DNA from: Latrodectus hesperus
Taxonomy: Eukaryota; Arthropoda; Arachnida; Araneae; Theridiidae
Assembly: GCA_037975125.1 (NCBI GenBank)
Contig: CM075857.1
Location: 25,507,207-25,571,206, forward strand
DNA length: 64,000 nt
Direction: 5' to 3'
The notes beneath the pieces are model-generated. The model was not told where the DNA came from. It was given only the letters and a program-made list of their open reading frames with translations, and searched no databases. Of this stretch, positions 54,209 through 64,000 are shown piece by piece. How positions within the stretch are numbered: position 1 is the first letter of the stretch; every line of letters starts with the position of its first letter. The translations under genes were made by a program, and so were the position numbers.

Positions 54209-55186
54209 GTAAGGCTGCTTTCTTTCCCTTCTTGTTACTAAGGCTGTCTTTGGCTCACAGCGGCTTTTACCACCACTTCACACTTATTATTTTAGGCTAC
54301 AGTTATGGTTAATTTATTATTTTATGGTATATTACTTTATACCTGCCCAATATTTATTTCCGAAAATATTATATAAATTCATCCTTTCCTTTACACATGC
54401 AAATCCTTTTTTTCGTGCAAAATTCTCACTGTAAATAATTATTTTTATTTATTTATTTAGTTTTTTTTTTTTGAAAAAAAAATTAATAAAATTTTATTAA
54501 CAAAGATTTTTGTAGAAAACAAATTTTAAAGCTTCCTATCCCCAAGAGATTTGACACTATGAAAAGTCACAGCGAGAAGAAATGTTCAAAGTAATTAGGT
54601 CAATATGAAATATTTAAATTGCTTACTTTTTCCCAAGATTTATTACAGTATAATTATTTTGTGTAAACAATAAAAATGATCAGCTTTTTTTGACAGAATT
54701 TCTAGAATTTTAGAATGGTGTATTTTGTTTTCTATGTGTAATTTTTGAGTTTATTGAAAAGGCATTTGTCAAACGGTTTACATGGCATATATAAGTTACG
54801 TGATGACTTATGAATCTTATAAATTATGTTGTTTTCAAGAGAGGGGAAGAGAGTGAGACTATTGATATAAAACTATTGATTAAGATTTGTATGAAATATT
54901 ATTTTAATTTTCTTCTTGTTAATGACAACAGTACTTGCGCCGGATTTGTATATTTAGCAATAATTTTCAACTGTTTGCCAAAGTTTTTTTTTTTATTATT
55001 TATGTGATTTAAGTTTCTCCCAAATAAGATAACTAAGAAAATTTACAATCAGATTAAGGACAGAAAAAAAATAATAAAAAAATTTATTTTATAAATATCT
55101 TTTTTTTTAATTTCGGATAAACTGTTTATGGTCTTCCTAGGTTGAACATTATCTTTAAGATAATAAACTTTGGTAGGTACTTTGAA

Positions 55187-55193
<7 letters not shown>

Positions 55194-55279
<86 letters not shown>
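55194..55279. repeat. (TA)n microsatellite
   Basis: TA run of about 77 bases ending TTTATATATAA. Confidence 0.98.
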
Positions 55280-55359
55280 ACCCACAACTCTTTCCACTAT
55301 GCTTCCCATTTTTATTTAAAATATGGCCTTTTTCTATCTCTTTTGTAAGTCCATCGACT

Positions 55360-56080
55360 GTAGAACGTGTGCCACTTTTAGGGGTACCTAGAAAGAATAC
55401 TGCAAAATTTATTTGTTTCGAAAGCTTCTTTCCTATAACACGAAGATGGTTCAGGCTTCCATTTTTTTACATTTGCCATATGCGCGGCGTCTCGAATTCC
55501 CTCGAAACAGAGAGGGAGGCATTTGGGTTTTATGAATAAATGCACAGAGTAAAAAGCATACGAAGTGCGCATGAATACCAACCAAGTCGCGGCGGGTTGG
55601 CTGCAGAAATGGAGAAGGCGCGAATCGCCCCTCTCGCATTACCTAGTCATGACGACGGCTTGAGAAACTTTGGTCCGGCTTATGCCTACCCACTTTATGG
55701 TGTTTCTTTTATTGGGCCCTCGTTTCATATTCACGGAAAAGTGTCGTCCCACCCTCCCAGGTGTCAGCCCTCTACAGCAAGAAGGAAGAAAAATGCTGAT
55801 CCATAAATGCATGGCGGCCAAGTGACCGTTTGGAAGCGCCTTCGAACTGAATCCCATCTTTTATGTATACAGATCCTTCTCGCTCGCCCCTTATCTCGCG
55901 CTCCCACGGCCATCGCTCGCAGAGATCATATCCGTGCGCCCCATCATTGCGGAATAGATGAGCCCGCTCTCTGTTTATTTAAATGGACGCTGCTGCACCG
56001 GGGCTTTTCGGCCCTCGCGAAATGACTGTCCTCTTTTGTTGCTGTTGATCCTTTCGCGTCGCCTGACGGATATGAATGAG
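55360..56080. other. GC-rich, CpG-containing island of about 700 bases
   Basis: Five frames of 62-88 codons overlap on both strands, so coding cannot be argued from openness. It includes CGCGGCGTCTCGAATTCC, TTTATGAATAAATGCAC, AGTCGCGGCGGGTTGGCTG and TTTATTTAAATGGACGCTGC, words resembling homeodomain sites. A TATACAG|ATCC acceptor-like site occurs near 55874. I favour a regulatory island. Confidence 0.3.
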
Positions 56081-56659
56081 TAAAACTTTGAAATTGTTTC
56101 TCAAAAGAACTTTTCCTTCTCAATCCTTTGATTCAGTTTCAGGTTGTATGTATGCACACTGCATTTTCTAAATAGGAGTGAAAAAAGAGGAATCTTGTTT
56201 GAATTTTATTTTCGATGTTATTTCAGTTTTTTTTTTTTTTTTTGTAATCCCATTATTTTTAATTATTATTTTTAACTAAACACTTTTGTGTAACTTTCTC
56301 ATTTTTTTCTGATTGCTATATTCTGGAATGTTTTAAAATTGCTAGAGAATGGAAACATTGCTTAAAGCTGTTATACTTTGTATAACTGACAAATTATACT
56401 GATCTATAAAAGCACAACTGAAACGAAAAAGACTCAAGTTTGTATTTATTGCTCATAGAAGTAATTAAAAGTGTTTTTCTCCTCTTCAACAGTTAGTATG
56501 ATGTATAATGTATATTTTATTACATTTTCAATCTCGAAAATAATTTCATTGCCTCTTGCTAGTACCTTTTCTTTTAATTTTACATTGTTTGGCATTTTTC
56601 ATGGTTCCGTTCCATTAAACTGTGTTTAAAATAATCAATACACATAAATCTAAAAAAGG

Positions 56660-56790
56660 CCGCTGGTTGTTTCAGGGCGTCATTCGATAGGTAATGAGTT
56701 CGAATCTCTACTTCCGAAGACTCGTCGTGTTCACTAAAGGCGGCTTGGGCACTTTATATAGCTTGTGTTCCCAGTGTTTTCCAAGTGAAA
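56660..56790 (+). mobile_element. tRNA-derived SINE-like fragment
   Basis: B-box-like GAGTTCGAATCTC at 56696-56708 is followed by ACTTCCGAAGACTCGTCGTG and CACTAAAGGCGGCTTGGGC. The A box resembles TTTCAGGGCGTCATTCGATA. Boundaries are approximate, and it could be another short retroposon type. Confidence 0.4.
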
Positions 56791-56799
56791 GGATTCTCT

Positions 56800-57759
56800 A
56801 GGGGTGACAGGTCAAGTTCTGGGGACGGTTCTCCGGAACCCTGAATTTCGAAGACCAGCAGCTCCCACTGTTTCTGTTAAAGCCCAATTCTTGGCTAAAG
56901 ACAGGGAAGTATGCTGGTACACGCGCATCTATATGAAGAATATGTGCAAGGGATAAAATTCTAACGATTACAATTTCAAAGCCATACATATACTACTTTT
57001 CTGTATCATTTGCCTTACAATCTGTAACTTAAGTGCGCACGTAGCACTTGGAGTGGATGATTTTAGCAGTAATAAGTGCTTAATGTTCACTATGTTTTAT
57101 AATAAAGCATCGTTCCATATCTTGCTGAATCAGTACAACGCATCCAGAATCAATTGTCAGTCAGAATGAGGCTCTAACAGAGATCAACGAAACGGCATTA
57201 TTTTCCTTGATTGCTTTGAATGCATGAATCATGAAGGCATAAAGTTCTCATAAAACACCTAGTATTCCATTCTAGAATCATCCTTGTGTTAACGATTGGT
57301 CGAAAATGAAATCGATCTACATCCATCTCATCTTTTCAAGCAGTTGCAGTGAATAATGTTATGTCATTCGACTGCAAGTTGTTCGGTTATCCATTGGAAT
57401 TTGGATAAAATTTTTGCTGTGCCATTGTAGTTTTTAAATGTTACATTAATATGATTGTTATCCTGAACAGCTAAATGTTGTGTGCAACGACATATATTTC
57501 CTATCAAGACTTCATTCAAGCTCTACTTGATTTAAAAGTGGCAAATAAAATCATCATGCTGTCGGCTACTTCGTTAAGTGATGTATGAATATGATGTATT
57601 ATAGAATATATCTTTATGCTCTATGTTCCATTTTGGAATAATCTCCTCCTGGGACGGGAAAAACATTGCACTTTGCTCCAGCCTGGAAAAAATACATCCA
57701 TTTCTGTCATTCTAATAATTTCCACTTTTTCAAATTCGTTGATGATATTAAATTATTGC
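56800..57759. other. Moderate-GC DNA, possible old repeat
   Basis: Base composition is less AT-rich than the deserts (AATCAATTGTCAGTCAGAAT, CGAAACGGCATT). Every frame is broken every 10-40 codons. This suggests a decayed element, but I could match no transposase or RT motif. Confidence 0.3.
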
Positions 57760-57935
57760 TGCTCGAGATGGTAGCCTAATGGTAAGCGCTCTTACCTCAG
57801 TTCAACAATTCATGGGTTCGAATCCCACCTTGGGATTGGATGTCCGTAGTAGTTCGGAATACATTTTAAACCGTAGTTTCCGATCTAATTGCTCCTTGTT
57901 TGCAAAAATACTGTTGAGCGACAAACAAAATCATT
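57760..57935 (+). mobile_element. tRNA-derived SINE-like copy with good A and B boxes
   Basis: A-box-like TGGTAGCCTAATGGTAAGCG (from 57769) and B box GGTTCGAATCC (57815-57825) with a TGGG/CCCA T-stem. The anticodon arm does not fold and the acceptor ends do not pair, so this is a SINE head rather than a tRNA gene. The body resembles the copy at 49125. An AT-rich tail with ATTATGTATATTATT duplications follows. Confidence 0.6.
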
Positions 57936-58634
57936 AAATTATTTAATTATTATGTATATTATTTATTTATTATGTATATTATTTTTATTATTTGTTTTTC
58001 CCCATTTATACTCAACATGTGAATGCTTATTAGGGTTCAAGAATAAATAAATATGTTTTACTATCTAATTAATGTTGCATTGATTGATTGATTGCAGAAA
58101 TAGTGTTGCATTTGATATTTGTCAACTAAATTCGTCGCACGTATCAAACCAGATTCAATAATCTTAAGTTAGACATTAAATTAGAATGTATGTTTTAAGT
58201 CTCTTCTGTTTGTTTCCATGTACTTCGTTCCCTTTTTTTGTTAGCAATTTTGGAACAGGGATTTGTGCTCGCTAGGCAAACCAATGATTGATATCGCAAT
58301 AACTAGACCGGTCATAAATACAACAATATGAAGAAAGAATAAAATAAATACAAAAAAGAAATATTGCAAAGATTACTTCTTTCTAAATTCTTTCTTTATA
58401 TTTAAAATAAGTTAATAACTCAAATGTATAACTGAGAAGAAAATCAAGAAAAAGATAAAGAAATGATAATTAAATGATGTACTGTTATAATTTATGTGTA
58501 ATATTATATTATTATTTAAATGATGTTCAAAAAAAATTTCAAAACAGAAACTACCAATTAGAAATAGCTTTCTTTTGCGTTTTTATTATGTGACTGGTTG
58601 AATTGACGTTTTTATTATGTGTCTTATTATTATT

Positions 58635-58677
58635 TTATTACATAGAGATATAATTTTAATTTATCTCTATGTAATAA
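58635..58677. repeat. Perfect 16-bp inverted repeat, 11-base loop
   Basis: TTATTACATAGAGATA (58635-58650) pairs exactly with TATCTCTATGTAATAA (58662-58677). Just upstream CGTTTTTATTATGTG occurs twice as a direct repeat. Confidence 0.95.
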
Positions 58678-58899
58678 ATATGCAGAGATAAATATTAAAT
58701 AAGATTTTTTTTAGAAAGTTATCGATCCTTTTAAATAGTTCATAAGCGATAATAACTTATGTAAATGCCAAATTTATAAATGAAAAATATGAATCATTTA
58801 AAAATAGGAAATATGAGTCATTCAAATTTATATTATTTTTGTACATACAAGTTTTAATGTAAAAAAGACAATTTTTATTACTGATAATTTATATATTTG

Positions 58900-59110
58900 T
58901 GCCTGACCCTCTCCGAATTATTGCGAGACCAAACATATGAGCGCGTGCTACTGAATTACATGTGCCGAAAAGGCTGTTGAAATTGCATGTTGGGCTCTTG
59001 GAGTGAGTGTTTCTCATTTTTATTCTTCTGAATTTGGTTGTACAACAACTCACACGCAAAATCCCTTTCTTTCGCCGTTTTTATTTTCAAGATTTTCGTT
59101 AGAAAACTTT
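58900..59110. other. Small GC-richer island
   Basis: Includes CCCTCTCCGAATTATTGCG and CATATGAGCGCGTGCTACTG. No frame or splice signal of note. Confidence 0.2.
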
Positions 59111-59418
59111 TGACAGAGAAAAATATCCCTCTTTAAAATTCCATGCTCCCATATTTTTTTGTAAAATATATCCTTCTGTAATTTAATGTTTCTTTTTTTT
59201 AAAATAATAATTATTAGACATTTTTTATGATCATCTTTTAACGTAAAATTTGCCTTTTTTATTACTTAGGGAATTCGCATTATACCTGGAAAAACTTGAA
59301 GATGTACTATTCATGTTAACAACAAATAAAATGTTATGATTTTATTTTATTCGTAACTAATGCAAGGGAGAAAGACGAGCTAAAAAATTTTTTTCCTTGA
59401 AATATTCAGTTTTTTAAA

Positions 59419-59421
<3 letters not shown>

Positions 59422-59482
<61 letters not shown>

Positions 59483-59489
59483 TATATAT
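59422..59489. repeat. (TA)n microsatellite
   Basis: TA run with a single G near its end. Confidence 0.98.
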
Positions 59490-59583
59490 TTAGATATATT
59501 ATTTAGATTTTTTTATTTAGTTATGTTTATTTATTTTTAAAATATTCATCTAAAGGAAAATAAAGGATTCGATTATTCTTAAC

Positions 59584-59588
<5 letters not shown>

Positions 59589-59621
<33 letters not shown>
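59589..59621. repeat. (TA)n microsatellite
   Basis: A shorter TA run 100 bases after the previous one. Confidence 0.97.
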
Positions 59622-59623
<2 letters not shown>

Positions 59624-59749
59624 AACAAATTCCTAATATAAAATAATACATAGTTATTTCTATCATAATTTGAGCTCCTCCTTATAAATAAGAAAATATT
59701 AACAGCCTTTATTCCGAATCAAACTGTTCTCTAAGAAGTACAATTAATC

Positions 59750-60060
59750 TATTTACTAGCCTACAATAGATTTTTGTGGGCATCAAAATGGCGGATGCAT
59801 TGGTTTGGTTTATTGTTGCTTTATTTCTGACTGACGAGATTTGATGCTTGGCTCTCTTTTTCCAGAAAGATTATTACTGCTCTTACAAATGATTTGCTTG
59901 CTCAATTTTATTTTACTATCGCTACAGAAGCTGTTTTATTGTACAGTTCCAATTGATATAAACCTCGGGGCGATTCTGTTGACCAAGCGTTCTGAATATT
60001 ACTGATGAAGTGTTGAAGGAATCATAAATGTCTCTGCTTCTTCGTCATCTTTTTAACAAA
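59750..60060. other. Small GC-richer island
   Basis: Includes AAAATGGCGGATGCATTGG and a pyrimidine run with CTTTTTCCAG that resembles an acceptor near 59864. The downstream frame is short and unrecognised. Confidence 0.2.
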
Positions 60061-60940
60061 AAAGAAATCTTTGTTTAGACTGAATCTGTTAATTCCGATA
60101 CTTTTTAAATGTTAAAGATTCTTTACACCACGAACATTTCTTATCAAATCTCGAAGAGAATGCTGAAACTTTCATTTGTATCAGATGATCGTTATTATCT
60201 CATTTGCTCGATGATAAGCGTAAAATTCATTATATTAAATACAGCAATATTTTTAATAAAGCCTTTATTAGTCCAAATATATATAGCCAAAGTTGCTTGT
60301 ATATTTTTTCCAAGATGATCTCTCATGCTTCATAGCTACATTTAGTTTTTAGTTTTTTTTATGTTCATTTTTAAAAATTAAAATACTCACATTTTCTTTA
60401 ATTTCTGTTTTCTTAGATTTTTAAATTTTGATTCTTTATATTACTTATATTTCTTCAATAATAGGCAATCAAATCGCTTTAAATTTTTAGAAAAACATTT
60501 TATTGGCGTATAAGTTCTAGATATATTTAAAAAGAAATTTATGAATAAATATTTCGTGATCTGTAGTTTCTTTATAGGATGATAAGAATAATACATATTT
60601 TGTATCGTTTCATAAAGCTAAAAATGTGCTTTCAGAATATGTGAATACCCGAAACTTCTTATTCTTGACGTTTATGATAAAAAATTCTACGTATCTTTCT
60701 TTCTGAGGCTTAAATTATTTTTTATCTCTTTGATTCCCTCAGTGAAAAATAAATTTATCTGTCTAAACAAATTTTCTTTTATCCATTCCTCTCCACGAAA
60801 GAGTTTTTGCCCACTGTAATATTTGCATATATTTATTGCATTCAAAAATTTATCTTTTGAAGTGAAAGAAATTGAATTCTCTTTCTTGCTACTTTTCAGC
60901 CATTCACATTTTCCAAAACATTCCTTTTTTTCTCCCTCAG

Positions 60941-61032
60941 CCGGAATTTTATTCGGTATAAAAGATTACATTCGAATCGCAAATTTTGTTCCTCTTCCTG
61001 GTCTTCCGCGATATATTTACCGCCTCCTTTAA
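60941..61032 (+). CDS. Candidate small terminal exon
   Basis: A very strong polypyrimidine tract and acceptor (TTCCTTTTTTTCTCCCTCAG) is followed by a 29-codon open frame ending in TAA: GILFGIKDYIRIANFVPLPG and then LPRYIYRLL. No poly(A) signal is evident close by and the peptide is not recognised. The short length leaves chance as a real option. Confidence 0.2.
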
Positions 61033-61249
61033 ATGTAAACAAATTGAAAGCTGGAAATATTATATATTCTTATATAGATTGAAATCCCTTCTCTAGGCTT
61101 ATACGTCGGCTGAATAGCAATGCCTTCCGATTCTTCTTCTCTGTGTGCTTTAAAGATTCAGAAGCAAAAAAGCAATTTTCTCGCGTCCATTCAAATGAAT
61201 GGTCTAACCATCGTCATATTTGATTTGGTAAACATGACTTCCAAAAAAC

Positions 61250-62649
61250 CTAAATAAGTGTGTTTTATTCAATAGAGTTCTCTATGAAAATTTCATGTTA
61301 TCGTCCCTTTTTGAATTTGAGTGCGCTGTTTCCGTGACTTTTTCTCCATATTCAATAAGTATTCACCGCCTTTTCATCCTAGAATATAATTTAAACTTTT
61401 CAATAGATTTGGCTTATTCTCTTGCTGAGTTCGAATTCTTTTTGTAAATCTACATTTATAAAAGTTGAAAAATAATATAAATTGCTGCAAATATATATAA
61501 AATAAAAGTGATTTTTTTTTGTATTCATTTTTCTGTGAACATTTAGTATAATAAAATACGGGATTTTTTTTTATGAAATTAATTTGATTTGATAAAATGT
61601 TTGTTTTATGTCAGCTTGAGTTACACTTGCTTTAACTTTCGTTTTGTTGAAAAATTTGTGAAAATTAACTCTTGATTGATATTCCTCGTTATTTTAGTAT
61701 ATTAATAATAGGGTGTTCCAGGACGAAATGCTCTAATTTAAAATATCTGTTATGTAACAACTTGTAAAATATATAAAATGTATTCGTCGAACTGTGGAGA
61801 CCCAAAATTATGAAATTCATGAGCTCAATCGCATTATTTCTGCATAAGCTTAATGAGTGATACGGCAAATGTCTGATCAATACTATCATTTTATAACTTA
61901 ATTGTACAATTGTATCTATAGTGTGCTCTAAAATCCAAAATATAATTTACGTGCAGCACATTCCTTCTCCTACATACCTCCAATGATAGATATTCATAAC
62001 AGTAATGTGAAGCGGTCATTGTGTCTTTGGATAAACTACTTCTATAATTCCTCATTTCCCCCCTCCCCATTTTTACCAGTTGCACAATATAAATGTATAA
62101 ATTACTATCAAAATGAATTTGATATAGAATATTATATTAATAAACACATTTCCACTAATAATCTCTCATCTTGGGCATGTGAAAAGTACTTTGATTGTTT
62201 ATTATGTTTAGTGAAACTATTTCGAATGTGAGAATTTTAGCTCTGACATCCTGCATTTTGCATGGGAAACTAAATATTTAATTTTTTAGAGTGAACTACT
62301 TTGACGACTAATCTATATCATATAATAATATAATCTATATCATGCAGAAAATACTGATGAGGGCAAGGTCTTCATATATGGTGTGCCTTGCTGTTTCTTG
62401 ATTGCAGTTTCTTGTTAAAAAAAGTCCTTATATGAAGATGTTTCCCGAAAGGGTGGCGCCTTGTGATAAAGCCCACAAATATATGCATTTTCTGTTTTGG
62501 GAATTTTAAGATTTCAGGTGCAATGTCTCAGAATGATCATAAGATTTTACTTCTGTAGTATGATTAGCCAAGGGAATAACTTTATTTCTACTGCATCACA
62601 CATTATTATTATTGCTTATGATCTAACTTAAAGTCTATGTTAATGTTCC
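61250..62649. other. AT-rich intergenic DNA
   Basis: Short frames only; nothing supportable. Confidence 0.55.
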
Positions 62650-63660
62650 CACGCGTATATTATTCCACCAGTTTTTAAATGCACTGTCACGTAGTCACTT
62701 TATGAAGCCTGATAGATTGTATGCATTCTTCCCCGTGCTACTTCGGCAGGGGGAGGGGTACGGGGTCCACGAATGAAGTGCTGGAGAAGAAGAAAAAGCG
62801 GGAAAAACAAAAGGCGGGGAGGGTTTTGCTAAGAGCAGTTCTTGAAGTCATTTCTCACCGGTGAATTATTTTATCTGTACCTATCCGTTTATTTTCGGCA
62901 AATAGGTAATTCCAATAATAGGCGGTTGCGAGTTGCTTCTGGGCGGCGCCCTGTTGTGCGCTCTTCAGAAACACGATGATTGTGCCTAATGGACAATGCT
63001 CTGCCCCGCCGATGAGAAAACTTCATGTGTCACACACCTTGCAACTGTTAGGTCGCCTCTTTCTGTAACTAAGAGAGAAAAGTTTTCCTCTTTTTCTCCT
63101 CTCCTCCGCTGGTTGTTTGTAAAAAGCTTGTACTGCAAGACAATTTAGGCGGTGGGGGTGGAGGGAGGCGGCCCACTCCGAGATGGTTTTCAGGAAGTCT
63201 GACAGTTGTTGGCCAGTGCCAAAATTGGTATCGATCAAGAGTCGAAATTCTCCCTGCTATTACACAATGGGCAAGCGTTTTTCATGAAACAAAAAGTGGA
63301 AGTCTTCCTTTTTTTTACTCAGTCGTGTGTGTTTCTTATTCTCCGGACGTTTATCTCTCTTAACTATCGATGTATGTGCTTCTTCCGTCGGCCATTGTGA
63401 CTTCTGCAGCAACAGAATCTGAAAATGTCCTCCGCTTATTGGGGAGATTGCTTATTTTAGAGCGCATTCAATGGGAGTTTCTTTTCAGGTTTACATATCC
63501 TAGACATTTGCTCAAGGAAAGAAAATTAGAAACCATTCAGGGCAAGTTTGTCAACAAAGATCCCCATCTGCTTTTTGCCTTCTCTCCTCTTTGCTGAAGA
63601 GTTGTTTCTTTTTATGTCGCCTTGGCTTGGCTGATTTGTGCTGTTTTCTCCCCCTATTTT
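62650..63660. other. GC-richer island of about 1 kb
   Basis: Contains CACGCGTATATTATTCC, TTCTCACCGGTGAATTATTT, GGGCGGCGCCCTG and GCCTAATGGACAATGCTCTG. Short frames overlap on both strands and none is recognised. It may be a regulatory cluster or an untranslated exon of a gene beyond the window. Confidence 0.3.
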
Positions 63661-64000
63661 CTGTTTTCCCATTGAATTCATCCAATTTCCTTCCTCATAA
63701 TTTTTTTTAAATAAAAAGACATTCATCTTAATTTTAGTTATAATTGTTATTTTATGTATGTTAAGATTTTTCCCCGAAGAATTAAAAAAATAATATAATA
63801 TTTACTCATTTTAAATCTGTAGGAAATTCATAATTTTTAAACAGTTACAAATTTCCAAAAAATTATTAAAAAATGTTTTTATTAAAAAAATTACAATGTC
63901 ATTCACTATTTTCTATTTACAAGACAATCTCATACACTTCCCCTTGTTTTTTTCAAATTTTCTTACTTAGTTAATATTATTTTCTATTCAATTCTTTCGA

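Noticed and set aside
56800..57750. Retroelement polyprotein
   Set aside because: Composition suggests an old element, but no RT, integrase or transposase motif could be found in any frame.
57762..57835. Possible tRNA gene
   Set aside because: A and B boxes are good, but the anticodon arm does not form and the acceptor ends do not pair. It fits a SINE head.

Overview
This looks like a window from an AT-rich eukaryotic (metazoan) nuclear genome. There are no operons or bacterial-style genes. The signals are GT-AG introns, tRNA-derived SINE-like copies, a decayed LINE, MITEs with TA target duplications, and about fifteen long (TA)n microsatellites. Those (TA)n tracts account for every open frame reading as alternating Ile-Tyr. 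An arthropod, perhaps a spider or other arachnid, is my best guess from the repeat style and AT content. I cannot prove the lineage from sequence alone.

Only one gene is convincingly recognised: two consecutive coding exons on the minus strand (43109-42941, then 42470-42244). They encode six MORN-type units (five clear, the sixth started) that follow radial spoke head protein 1 (RSPH1) almost without gaps. The splice sites and phases fit exactly. The first and last exons of that gene were not found with confidence.

Most of the rest is gene-poor. Bases 1-41,000 are AT-rich DNA broken by GC-richer, CpG-containing islands at about 100-540, 1207-1600, 4430-4640, 6330-6780, 13670-13860, 15170-15600, 27190-27600, 33720-33990 and 37490-38450. 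Further islands lie at 47310-47830, 51540-52520, 53840-54260, 55360-56080, 58900-59110, 59750-60060, 60880-61250 and 62650-63660. Some contain splice-site-bounded candidate exons; most look more like conserved regulatory DNA. Many islands scattered through a gene desert is the pattern seen around developmental regulator genes, but conservation cannot be tested here.

Mobile DNA includes a LINE reverse-transcriptase tail fossil (41371-41860), a 663-bp Tigger/pogo-like element with perfect 23-bp terminal repeats (46571-47233) and a 603-bp related MITE (15861-16463). There are also two inverted copies of a separate MITE family next to the RSPH1 exons (43247-43498 and 44143-44398), and about seven tRNA-derived SINE-like copies. 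Several perfect hairpins and one short tandem duplication complete the picture.
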